DNA of 7,164 nt from Thermoplasmata archaeon (GTDB lineage: Archaea; Thermoplasmatota; Thermoplasmata; Thermoplasmatales; Thermoplasmataceae), in NCBI GenBank assembly GCA_021792045.1, contig JAJYVJ010000084.1, positions 1 to 7,164 of the forward strand, given 5' to 3'. How positions within the stretch are numbered: position 1 is the stretch's first letter; the number at the start of each line of letters is the position of its first letter. The position numbers were made by a program, and so were the translations under genes. The notes beneath the pieces are model-generated. The model saw nothing but the letters and a program-made list of their open reading frames with translations. It was not told the DNA's origin and did no database searches. This document shows positions 1 through 6,093 of this stretch, one piece after another.

Positions 1-2
1 CA

Positions 3-362
3 ACGTTCTCTCACGGTAGGACTTACGATACACGCTTGGCCAGATGGCATTTCTATTTTACAGCCGTTGGGTCTTTTCTTATGTCTGTTTCATGGGAAGT
101 TGGAGGTTTTATAGGTATGCCGAGAGCTGTGGCAGGATATTTCCCACAATTCCAACCATATCAGGACAGCGCTATTTTGGGTGGCATCATTATTGGTATA
201 GGCCAGCTTATATTCCTGTATAATATTGCCAAGAGTTGGTCTACAGTTCCCACCGTTGATCCAACAAATATTCTGGAGTATAGGACCGAGACAAATGACC
301 CAATTGAATCAAGTGATCTCGGTCCAATTGCAGCCAAAGAAGATGGAGGTTCGGGTGCATAA
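3..362 (+). CDS. heme-copper (cytochrome/quinol) oxidase subunit I, C-terminal fragment
   Basis: The gene runs in from beyond the left edge, and only the last 119 residues are visible. The family is the catalytic subunit of aerobic terminal oxidases, which reduces O2 at a heme-CuB centre in the membrane. The catalytic histidines lie upstream and cannot be checked here. What is visible is the end of the subunit. An Arg-Trp-His-Phe-Tyr-Phe-Thr stretch leads into a transmembrane helix. A GMPR motif (fragment residues about 38-41) and a Tyr-Phe-Pro segment follow, as in the conserved GMPRR-x-x-x-Y-P loop before the last helix of A-type subunit I. A last helix (GGIIIGIGQLIFLYNI) precedes a polar, acidic tail. 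An internal TTG at 36 is not the start, because the frame is open to the left edge. The TAA stop overlaps the ATG of the next gene by one base, so the two are probably co-transcribed. Recognition rests on this conserved C-terminal pattern. Confidence 0.82.
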   Translation, partial: TFSHGRTYDTRLARWHFYFTAVGSFLMSVSWEVGGFIGMPRAVAGYFPQFQPYQDSAILGGIIIGIGQLIFLYNIAKSWSTVPTVDPTNILEYRTETNDPIESSDLGPIAAKEDGGSGA

Positions 363-883
363 TGACGTTTAAAAATGCGGGTGTAGGTTTTACCGTGATA
401 GTTATAGTTGTAGTAGCTTTATCGTTTGGATATGTGGGGGTGTCGCATATAGCGGCATCCTCATCTTTGACACCTCCACCGCATGCAAAGACCAATCATA
501 CAGCTTATACCAATTTATGGGCTGATGCAAATGGATGGAATTATGACCATGGTAAAATCAATCCCACTCTTTATTACAATGTTACAACAATGGTATACTG
601 GAATGTAACGGAAGAGGATAATGCCCCACATACACTCACTATTGCTTATGACGGTGCTTATTCTGTTGCATTATTCGATAAAATAAATTCAACAATTGCA
701 ACGTCTCCATTGACGTGGGAGAAGAGCCCCAGTTATACAATTATTGGAACGAATCTGCTTACAGGTCTCAATACCGGTCAGACGGTTCATGCGACATATC
801 CCTTTTTGAAGGGTGGAATTTATACGTATTGGTGCACTGTCCATCCTACTACAATGTTTGGAATCATTGTTGTTGTCGGATGA
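362..883 (+). CDS. membrane-anchored blue-copper protein (type-1 cupredoxin), oxidase-linked electron carrier
   Basis: This 173-residue protein has one N-terminal hydrophobic segment (about residues 8-27) and no clear signal-peptidase site, so it is probably anchored with the rest outside the cell. The outer domain is a cupredoxin. His90 sits in NAPHTLTI, and the C-terminal loop YWCTVHPTTM supplies Cys158, His161 and Met165. That His / Cys-x2-His-x3-Met set is a mononuclear type-1 copper site of plastocyanin/amicyanin style. The second cysteine needed for the binuclear CuA centre of a usual oxidase subunit II is missing. The role inferred from position is to feed electrons to, or act as a subunit of, the adjacent oxidase, comparable to sulfocyanin or rusticyanin in acidophiles. 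Four N-x-S/T sequons (Asn45, 73, 81, 109) suit a glycosylated surface protein. A GGAGGT at 345-350 lies 11 bases before the ATG. The stop overlaps the ctaB start (ATGA). Confidence 0.85.
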   Translation: MTFKNAGVGFTVIVIVVVALSFGYVGVSHIAASSSLTPPPHAKTNHTAYTNLWADANGWNYDHGKINPTLYYNVTTMVYWNVTEEDNAPHTLTIAYDGAYSVALFDKINSTIATSPLTWEKSPSYTIIGTNLLTGLNTGQTVHATYPFLKGGIYTYWCTVHPTTMFGIIVVVG

Positions 884-1767
884 GAAAGAAAGTGATACAG
901 GTGGACACAAAAGATTTCTTTAAATTATTTAAAGTAGAGATTACACTTCTCGTTGACCTTGTGGCCGTTGCCGCTTTTTTTTCAAATCCTCTATTTTCTA
1001 CAAAGTTGGTATTGGTGGCGCCACTGCTCGTTTCGGGCACATTGGCATCGATGTCTGCCGGATTATTTAATAATATTTATGACAGAGATATAGACACAAA
1101 GATGGAAAGGACCGCATACAGGTGGAAGCTTATCAATGATTCTAATTTGAAGCAGTTTTCTGTTCTTGCTGCCTTAATGGTTGGTGCTTCTTTTATAATA
1201 AGCTATATTTTCATAAATTTGCTAACTGCTCTTTTGATATTCAGCGGTTTCCTGGCATATGTGGTTCTTTATACTATTGTTTTAAAGAGAAGAACGTCCT
1301 GGAACATAGTTTTGGGTGGAATAGCGGGAAGTTTCCCTGCCTTAGCAGGTTGGTCTACGTTGTCGGATTCGTTATCGATAACGGCGTACTTTATCGCTTT
1401 CCTGGTATTTCTCTGGACACCCACACATTTCTGGAATCTTGCAACATCCCATGCTGAGGAGTATAAGAAAGCTAATGTTCCTATGCTTCCTGCAGTTGTA
1501 TCCAGAACCAAAAGCGAATTCTATGTTCTTCTGAGTAGCATAGTTCTGGTCGTGTATAGCCTAATTCCACTTGCCGTTCGTTCAATTAATGTAGGGATTC
1601 TCTATTATGGATTCGCTGTAGTGATGGGAGGCGTTATAGTATATACTGCAGTAAAACCGCTGATTTCTCCCGTGAGTGTAAACTTCTTTAAAAAATCATT
1701 TGGTTTTACAAACTTCTATCTATTAATACTCTTGATTTCTATATCCCTGGTAAGTATAGTACGATGA
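880..1767 (+). CDS. ctaB: protoheme IX farnesyltransferase (heme O synthase), CtaB/CyoE
   Basis: This integral-membrane UbiA-family prenyltransferase attaches a farnesyl group to the 2-vinyl of heme B to give heme O, the precursor of heme A for heme-copper oxidases. Two signature regions are clear in the 295-residue product. The first is NNIYDRDID (residues 64-72) followed by TKMERT, which gives the Asp-rich Mg-diphosphate site with Asn64, Asp68 and Asp72. The second is WTPTHFWNLA (179-188) with EEYKKANVPMLP (193-204), diagnostic of CtaB among UbiA enzymes. Hydrophobic segments fill the rest, giving roughly eight to nine helices and a normal family length. The frame is open further upstream inside the cupredoxin gene. 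The ATG at 880 was chosen because it makes an ATGA overlap with the preceding stop and gives the expected N-terminus just before the first helix. No heme A synthase is visible in the window, so whether the final cofactor is heme O or heme A cannot be judged. Confidence 0.95.
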   Translation: MRKKVIQVDTKDFFKLFKVEITLLVDLVAVAAFFSNPLFSTKLVLVAPLLVSGTLASMSAGLFNNIYDRDIDTKMERTAYRWKLINDSNLKQFSVLAALMVGASFIISYIFINLLTALLIFSGFLAYVVLYTIVLKRRTSWNIVLGGIAGSFPALAGWSTLSDSLSITAYFIAFLVFLWTPTHFWNLATSHAEEYKKANVPMLPAVVSRTKSEFYVLLSSIVLVVYSLIPLAVRSINVGILYYGFAVVMGGVIVYTAVKPLISPVSVNFFKKSFGFTNFYLLILLISISLVSIVR

Positions 1768-3248
1768 ATTCACTTATCAAAAGTTATGTGCTTTCTGCGG
1801 GTTCCTTCGTTTTCTTCTTTATAGCCCTTGCTTTGGGCATATCTGAAGGGCAGATTCTGATAGACACTGATGTAACGTTACCTGTGTTAATAGGCGTCAT
1901 AGTACTGTTATTTTTAGAGGCGCTGTGGCCTGTGGTTAAAAATGAGACAATTGCAATGTATCTGAAGATGTTCATTACTTTATTCTACTTGCTCGTAGCA
2001 TTTTTCGTTTTTCCGATCCTGAACCTTTTCTTTATATTTCTTATAGCTGTATTGATAAGTTTCTATGGGTTTTTCTTGCGTTTTGGAATCAAGGGTGTAC
2101 CGGCCAAGAAATTTCTTGCATCATCAATAGTATTCCTAATAATGATGTTTCTTGCAACACTTTTAAGAGAGAATTTTGTGCCTGAAAATATTGGTATTCT
2201 AGTTGGCTCGGTTTATGACGATGTTCTTCCAGGTGGCGTTACATTCATGTTTCAGAACGGACTCGTATTTTTTTCCAAATATTTCGTAGTAACCATTAGT
2301 CCGCAGACCCTTCTACTGTTTTCCCTTCTATCTGCGCTTCTAGTCGAGAATTATGTTCTGATATTTCGATACGTTGGAAAGCATGCCAAATCAGTTCTTG
2401 GTGGCCATCTCACACAGGCGGTTTCCGTTGTCAGTTGCCAATGCGAATCCCTTGTTGCTGCCTTCCCCTCCATCGTGACTCTTCTCCTAAGTTTCCTCGC
2501 CCTTCCATTAATACTGGAAAGTGTTGTTTTGGCAGGCATAACCAATTTCCTTTTAAGAAGGCGATTCCTGCCTTCCAGATCTTCCCGTATTCTTCAATCA
2601 TTATGGCCAATTAAGAGAAGGGGCATCTTCATTTTAGCCGCATCTATTTTTCTTCTTGCGATACCGGTGGTCGAGATTATAGGTATATATTATGGCCTTC
2701 AAAACACGCTTTATTTTTATGGTTCGATAAACTTTCTAATGCTCTTAGGAGGTACGTTCTTCACGATCTTGCTGCTTGAGTTACTGACCGTGAAAGGGAG
2801 GGATTGGAATTTTCTAACCATATCCCTTCTCGCCGTAGGCACGGTAGCCATGTTTGTTTGGTTTATTCCGTATTTAGTTACTAAGGCTGTGATGTATCCT
2901 GGTATATTTGCACTAATGAATATCAGCTCATTCCTTTCTGGCGTAGTCTTCGGTATTGCTTACGTCTTTTCCAACAATGGATTCAGGAAGGTCATTATTG
3001 AATACATCCCGATGATGTTCACACTTTTCGCTATGGTCATATTCTTTTTCTCAGTAGTCACATCTTACACGGTCTGGCCAGTGTTTGGTTTGATAGAGCA
3101 ATTCTTCTTCAGCATCTCAGTTTGGCTGGTCTTCCTTCCGATAATGTGGATATCAACAGTAACAGTATTGAATACGTACGTTGTGGAGAAAAGAGAAAGA
3201 ACAACCTCTAATGTCATAGTTGATATCGGTACAGACCACGGTCAATGA
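1764..3248 (+). CDS. polytopic membrane protein of unknown function with a Cys-x-Cys-Glu motif
   Basis: I do not recognise this 494-residue protein. It is very hydrophobic, with about 11-12 membrane segments (roughly residues 8-26, 38-57, 68-100, 118-134, 183-202, 232-262, 287-311, 322-341, 349-371, 382-402, 415-434, 443-472). A basic loop at 263-286 (RRR, SRSSR, KRR) is probably cytoplasmic by the positive-inside rule. The C-terminus is polar and acidic. The only two cysteines form Cys225-Gln-Cys227-Glu228, preceded by a Gly-Gly-His (213-215) and His207, at the entrance of a long hydrophobic stretch, so a metal or redox site is possible. It starts at an ATGA overlap with ctaB, which indicates translational coupling in the oxidase operon. 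A role in oxidase assembly, copper or heme delivery, or transport would be inference from position only. It does not show the oxidase subunit III or CtaA motifs I would expect. Confidence 0.75.
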   Translation: MNSLIKSYVLSAGSFVFFFIALALGISEGQILIDTDVTLPVLIGVIVLLFLEALWPVVKNETIAMYLKMFITLFYLLVAFFVFPILNLFFIFLIAVLISFYGFFLRFGIKGVPAKKFLASSIVFLIMMFLATLLRENFVPENIGILVGSVYDDVLPGGVTFMFQNGLVFFSKYFVVTISPQTLLLFSLLSALLVENYVLIFRYVGKHAKSVLGGHLTQAVSVVSCQCESLVAAFPSIVTLLLSFLALPLILESVVLAGITNFLLRRRFLPSRSSRILQSLWPIKRRGIFILAASIFLLAIPVVEIIGIYYGLQNTLYFYGSINFLMLLGGTFFTILLLELLTVKGRDWNFLTISLLAVGTVAMFVWFIPYLVTKAVMYPGIFALMNISSFLSGVVFGIAYVFSNNGFRKVIIEYIPMMFTLFAMVIFFFSVVTSYTVWPVFGLIEQFFFSISVWLVFLPIMWISTVTVLNTYVVEKRERTTSNVIVDIGTDHGQ

Positions 3249-3278
3249 TGCCTTCAGGCGAAATGGGTTTTGAAGAAA

Positions 3279-3935
3279 ATGAATGAAATGGACAGAACAA
3301 ATATCGATCATCCTAAGAAGAAGTTTGCTTTGTTATTTGCCATTTTAGAATTTGTATTTTTCGCTCTCTTCTATTTTAGTCAAGATTCTCATATAAATCA
3401 CACACTTATTTTTCATATCTATATTTTTACTGCCCCGGTTATAATAGTCATCTTGATTTGGGCAATACCAGAATTAAGAAAAAAAGTAAAATCATTACTT
3501 GCAACGAAGGACTTAATCATATTTGTTGCAGTGCTATCTATCTGGTTATACGTGTATGATGTCCAGCACATTGGTGTTTCATCTGTGTTTTCATTCCTGT
3601 ACTACCCGGTGATTCTTGAGGAGTTAAATTTTAGATTCATCGTAATAGAGTTTTTGAAAAATTATACCTCCGACGGAAAAGCTATAATTTGTCAGGCACT
3701 AATGTACACCCTGTTCTACGCCAGTTTTGTAATATTTTATCCCAATGGATATCCAGGTCTTTATGCTCCCCTATTTATCCTTGATAATTTTGCCATGGCC
3801 ATCATTTATGGTGCAATATATTACTTACGGAAAAACATATATTTAACCACTGCGCTGCACCTTTCATTCTATCTTCTACTTGTTTTTCTTCCACTTGATC
3901 TTGGATGGTTGGGTTACGTAACGACACCTGTTTGA
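3279..3935 (+). CDS. CPBP-type (CAAX protease/bacteriocin-processing-like) membrane protein, degenerate active site
   Basis: The product is 218 residues from this ATG, with about six to seven hydrophobic segments. Residue numbers here count from the alternative TTG at 3270 (221 residues). The motif EELNFRF at 117-123 fits the CPBP motif 1 pattern EExxxR (Glu117, Glu118, Arg122) of the Rce1-like glutamate intramembrane proteases. A His (His197) in TALHLSF sits where motif 3 (HxxxN/B) is expected, with Tyr at the last position. Motif 2 (FxxxH) would fall at Phe149-Tyr-Ala-Ser152, where the histidine is a serine, so protease activity is doubtful. It lies 30 bases after the preceding gene and on the same strand, probably as the last gene of the oxidase operon. 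No strong Shine-Dalgarno chooses among TTG 3270, ATG 3279 and ATG 3288. The family call is moderate. The membrane-protein call is firm. Confidence 0.65.
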   Translation: MNEMDRTNIDHPKKKFALLFAILEFVFFALFYFSQDSHINHTLIFHIYIFTAPVIIVILIWAIPELRKKVKSLLATKDLIIFVAVLSIWLYVYDVQHIGVSSVFSFLYYPVILEELNFRFIVIEFLKNYTSDGKAIICQALMYTLFYASFVIFYPNGYPGLYAPLFILDNFAMAIIYGAIYYLRKNIYLTTALHLSFYLLLVFLPLDLGWLGYVTTPV

Positions 3936-4018
3936 TCTTTAAAATCCTTATGGGCCATCTCTTTCATTTACAGATATTGCAGCCATTAGTAATCGCTCCA
4001 CTGCAACAAGCATAACTT

Positions 4019-4048
4019 TCAGCAATAGCTGACTCAAGGAGATTTTTT
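4019..4048 (+). terminator. putative terminator of the oxidase operon
   Basis: A short perfect hairpin, TCAGC-AATA-GCTGA (4019-4032), is followed after ten bases by a run of six T (4043-4048). It lies about 85 bases after the stop of the last plus-strand gene and before the convergent gene cluster. In archaea the T-run alone is often enough for termination. The stem is small, so the hairpin may be incidental. Confidence 0.4.
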
Positions 4049-4060
4049 CCAGATCAATAA

Positions 4061-4074
4061 TAAAAAAAAGAAAA
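4061..4074 (-). terminator. poly-T terminator of the minus-strand cluster
   Basis: Read on the minus strand this is TTTTCTTTTTTTTA, starting about 20 bases after the thioesterase stop codon. A long U-tract just past the last gene is the usual archaeal termination signal. I see no strong stem before it. Confidence 0.55.
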
Positions 4075-4094
4075 CCCACCAGGCGTGTCTTCAG

Positions 4095-4496
4095 TTATTT
4101 CAGTCTGGAGCTTACAAATTTTACTATCTCTTCTGGAACATTCTTTGGCTTGCCGTTCTGATCTACAAAGACTCCCACTATGGTAGCAGTTGAATAAACT
4201 GTATCATCATGGGAGTATATCTTATGAGAAAACGTTATGCTTGTTTTTCCCACCTTTGCAATGTCCGTCTCTACGCGTATCTTATCTTCAAAGAGTATTG
4301 GTTTCAAAAAGTCAATTTCCGCTCTCGCTATGACTATGCCTATTTCAACGGGCTTTGTTTTATAAAAATTTTTAAGAAAGTTTACTCTTGCGAGTTCATA
4401 GTATGTCAAATAAGCCGCGTTGTTGACATGCCCAAGTGTGTCTATATCACCATACCTGAGTTGTATGTCTGTAACAAATTCATCGTAAGTCATCAT
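4095..4496 (-). CDS. acyl-CoA thioesterase, hot-dog fold (4HBT/YbgC-like)
   Basis: This 133-residue protein has the usual length of a single hot-dog domain that hydrolyses acyl-CoA thioesters in the cytoplasm. The N-terminal signature is plain: RYGDIDTLGHVNNAAYLTYY at residues 14-33, the family pattern R-x-x-D-x-D-x-x-G-H-V-N-N-x-x-Y. Asp19 in the DTLGHVNN segment is the likely catalytic residue, by analogy with the 4-hydroxybenzoyl-CoA thioesterase family, followed by the conserved Glu-Leu-Ala-Arg at the start of the long helix. The central strands (FLKPILFEDKIRVETDI) also match the family. The acyl substrate cannot be read from sequence. The start codons ATGATG lie inside the end of the upstream gene (17-base overlap), so it is probably co-translated with that alpha/beta-fold protein. 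Either Met could be the start. Confidence 0.88.
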   Translation of the reverse strand: MMTYDEFVTDIQLRYGDIDTLGHVNNAAYLTYYELARVNFLKNFYKTKPVEIGIVIARAEIDFLKPILFEDKIRVETDIAKVGKTSITFSHKIYSHDDTVYSTATIVGVFVDQNGKPKNVPEEIVKFVSSRLK

Positions 4497-5010
4497 CTAT
4501 GAAGCCCACAATGTAATTAAAAACTTTTGTGGGATTCTCTAGACTGGAATTCTTTACAGGTCTAATATACTTAATAACTGAACCGGCTATTAAGTCGTGA
4601 AAACTCAAATGTTCAAGCACATATAATTTATGCATAGGCACACCGGAAATAATCATTGTCGGAACATCGATTCCGTGTAACTTTGCTTTAACCGTTCCAT
4701 CGTCCTTTGGATCAATAAGAATTAGTTTTTGCGTCGTTGTGCCTCGAGAAGAAAGAATATCTATGACCAGTTTTACCATCGTACCTTCGGCGATGATAGC
4801 TATGGGTAGTTCTTGGACATTATCTGGCGATCTTAATCCTGGAATCAGACTATTTAGTAAATCTGGGTAATGCGTATAGTTATCTATAATTTCAATCTCA
4901 AAATTATCTAGTGCAAATTTTCTCTCAAGGAACTGAATCGTACCGATCTTTTCAGAAATAAACCAGAATATCTTGCCTTTCTTTTTGTTATCGAAGTTAT
5001 TTTCAACCAT
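4480..5010 (-). CDS. alpha/beta-hydrolase-fold protein, probably catalytically inactive
   Basis: This is a soluble protein of 176 residues from ATG 5010. The order of segments resembles an alpha/beta hydrolase. A first strand KIFWFIS (13-19) comes first, then LPIAIIAEGTMVKLVIDIL (68-86) in the place of the nucleophile elbow and its helix. After these come a strand KLILIDP (95-101), a strand IDVPTMIISG (114-123), and an end ENPTKVFNYIVGFI (158-171) like the last helix of the family (E-x-P-x-x-x-x-x-x-x-x-F). The elbow reads A-E-G-T-M instead of G-x-S-x-G, so the nucleophile is missing. I also cannot see the acid after the ISG strand or the His before the last helix. The frame extends to a TTG at 5097. 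I prefer ATG 5010 because the extension has little fold-like sequence and a TATA-like element falls inside it. The stop lies within the thioesterase gene. The fold call is inference by pattern. Confidence 0.6.
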   Translation of the reverse strand: MVENNFDNKKKGKIFWFISEKIGTIQFLERKFALDNFEIEIIDNYTHYPDLLNSLIPGLRSPDNVQELPIAIIAEGTMVKLVIDILSSRGTTTQKLILIDPKDDGTVKAKLHGIDVPTMIISGVPMHKLYVLEHLSFHDLIAGSVIKYIRPVKNSSLENPTKVFNYIVGFIDDDLR

Positions 5011-5068
5011 GTTCACTATTCTCTCAACTTTAACGTAACTTTGACTCTGCGGGTTTCTTGGGATAGAG

Positions 5069-5076
5069 AATTTATT
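5069..5076 (-). promoter_or_regulatory. possible internal TATA-like element before the alpha/beta-fold gene
   Basis: On the minus strand the 99-base gap between the transporter stop (5110) and ATG 5010 contains AATAAATT, about 60 bases before the start codon. An initiation point about 25 bases downstream would leave a leader of some 35 bases. This is weak, since the surroundings are AT-rich and no B-recognition element is evident. If real, the last two genes would have their own promoter. Confidence 0.25.
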
Positions 5077-5109
5077 GTCAAGTCCACACAATGGCAATTA
5101 AGGACCAAG

Positions 5110-6093
5110 TTATGACGCTTTGCTGGAAATATCTCTATCGGCTCCCGTCGTCTTTTCCTCCTTTTCCAGTTCAATGGCTTTATGCATGTTAATTTCGTAC
5201 GCTATAATGCCTATTACTGCTACACTAAAAACCACGATGAAAAATGGCAGTCCGAGAACATCCAGATTATGAACCTTAAGGCCGGTGTCTATACCATAGT
5301 TCCATAGTACCGGAAAAATAATTGTCACAATTCCAGCAATTACAAATGCTGAACCACCATAGGTTAAGACATAAGAACTCATGCCACGTGCCACAGTCTG
5401 TATTCCCTGCAGAGATAGTTTCTTTGCCTTCGAAAGCCATAGACCAAAAATTGTTCCAGCTAAAACCTGCATTGTCATTGTTCCGAGGCCAAAAAGAAGA
5501 CCTGGCATAAAACCAATATATATTGGCATGGAAGGCGCAAGAACAAAATATATTATAAGAGCAAAAGCACCAAAACCAAATCCTGCAATTAGACCATGGA
5601 CAAATGCAAGTCTCATCGGGATAGGCTTATAGATCCCGTTGTCTTTCCTTAAAATCGGGTTCTTCACATGTTCAAACTCTTCTTCTTCCTCAATAGCTCT
5701 ATGTTTGTGTATCCCAAAAAGGCTGTAAAAAGCATGCTCTATCACATGGATATGGGGATAGCGTAGCTTTTTTGATACGTATAGACCAGAAATAGCCATT
5801 ACTGTTCCAACTACAACATAAATTAAACTGTTGAAATATGGATAAAACATGAATCCTGTTAGAGCAATAGCTGCGATTTCCGACATTAAAGCCCTTTCCA
5901 AAGTGAATCCACTTGAAAATATTAAACCAGCCTTTGCACCCCCCTTCACGGAATAACTTCCTACTGCATATGAAAAGGTGATCGGCCATGTATGTTCATC
6001 CGGCGTAATACCATGGACTATACCAAGCAAATAAGAAACTAAGAAAGCTGCATAAAGACCCTCGTACTGAGGATTCCATAGATTGATATCCAT
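5110..6093 (-). CDS. polytopic metal transporter candidate, NicO/NiCoT-like (nickel/cobalt class)
   Basis: This is a 327-residue membrane protein with about seven hydrophobic segments. The first, GIVHGITPDEH (24-34), carries His27-x4-Asp32 and His34, close to the H-x4-D-H signature of NiCoT nickel/cobalt permeases and the H-x4-D/G-H motif of RcnA/NicO exporters. A second His-Gly in a helix start (AFVHGLIAGFGFGAF, from 163) suggests the two-fold internal repeat seen in such families. Between the halves lies a His/Glu-rich loop (about 110-160), with His114, 116, 120, 129, 131, a run of five Glu (135-139) and His142, as in metal-transporter loops. The acidic/basic C-terminal tail is polar. The start ATG follows the regulator's TAA with no gap, and GAGGA (6105-6101) lies 7 bases before it. 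With a DtxR-like regulator directly upstream, metal transport is likely. Substrate and direction (uptake or efflux) are open. A TauE/UreH-like relative is the main alternative. Confidence 0.68.
   Translation of the reverse strand: MDINLWNPQYEGLYAAFLVSYLLGIVHGITPDEHTWPITFSYAVGSYSVKGGAKAGLIFSSGFTLERALMSEIAAIALTGFMFYPYFNSLIYVVVGTVMAISGLYVSKKLRYPHIHVIEHAFYSLFGIHKHRAIEEEEEFEHVKNPILRKDNGIYKPIPMRLAFVHGLIAGFGFGAFALIIYFVLAPSMPIYIGFMPGLLFGLGTMTMQVLAGTIFGLWLSKAKKLSLQGIQTVARGMSSYVLTYGGSAFVIAGIVTIIFPVLWNYGIDTGLKVHNLDVLGLPFFIVVFSVAVIGIIAYEINMHKAIELEKEEKTTGADRDISSKAS

Noticed and set aside
715..879. Upstream extension of the CtaB reading frame inside the cupredoxin gene
   Set aside because: The extra 55 residues are out-of-frame cupredoxin sequence (Cys and Tyr rich, unlike CtaB). 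ATG 880 gives an ATGA overlap and a normal N-terminus.
3977..4006. TTGCAG ... CTGCAA inverted repeat with an 18-base loop in the convergent gap
   Set aside because: A single 6-bp stem with a large loop and no T-run next to it. It could just as well be chance, so it was not called as a terminator or RNA.
4209..4502. Plus-strand ORF of 97 codons across the thioesterase gene, and other open frames opposite or within the real genes
   Set aside because: Shadow of a strongly conserved minus-strand gene. The translation shows no family features.
5011..5097. N-terminal extension of the alpha/beta-fold protein from TTG 5097
   Set aside because: A weak start codon with little fold-like sequence, and a TATA-like element lies inside it. 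ATG 5010 is the more likely start.
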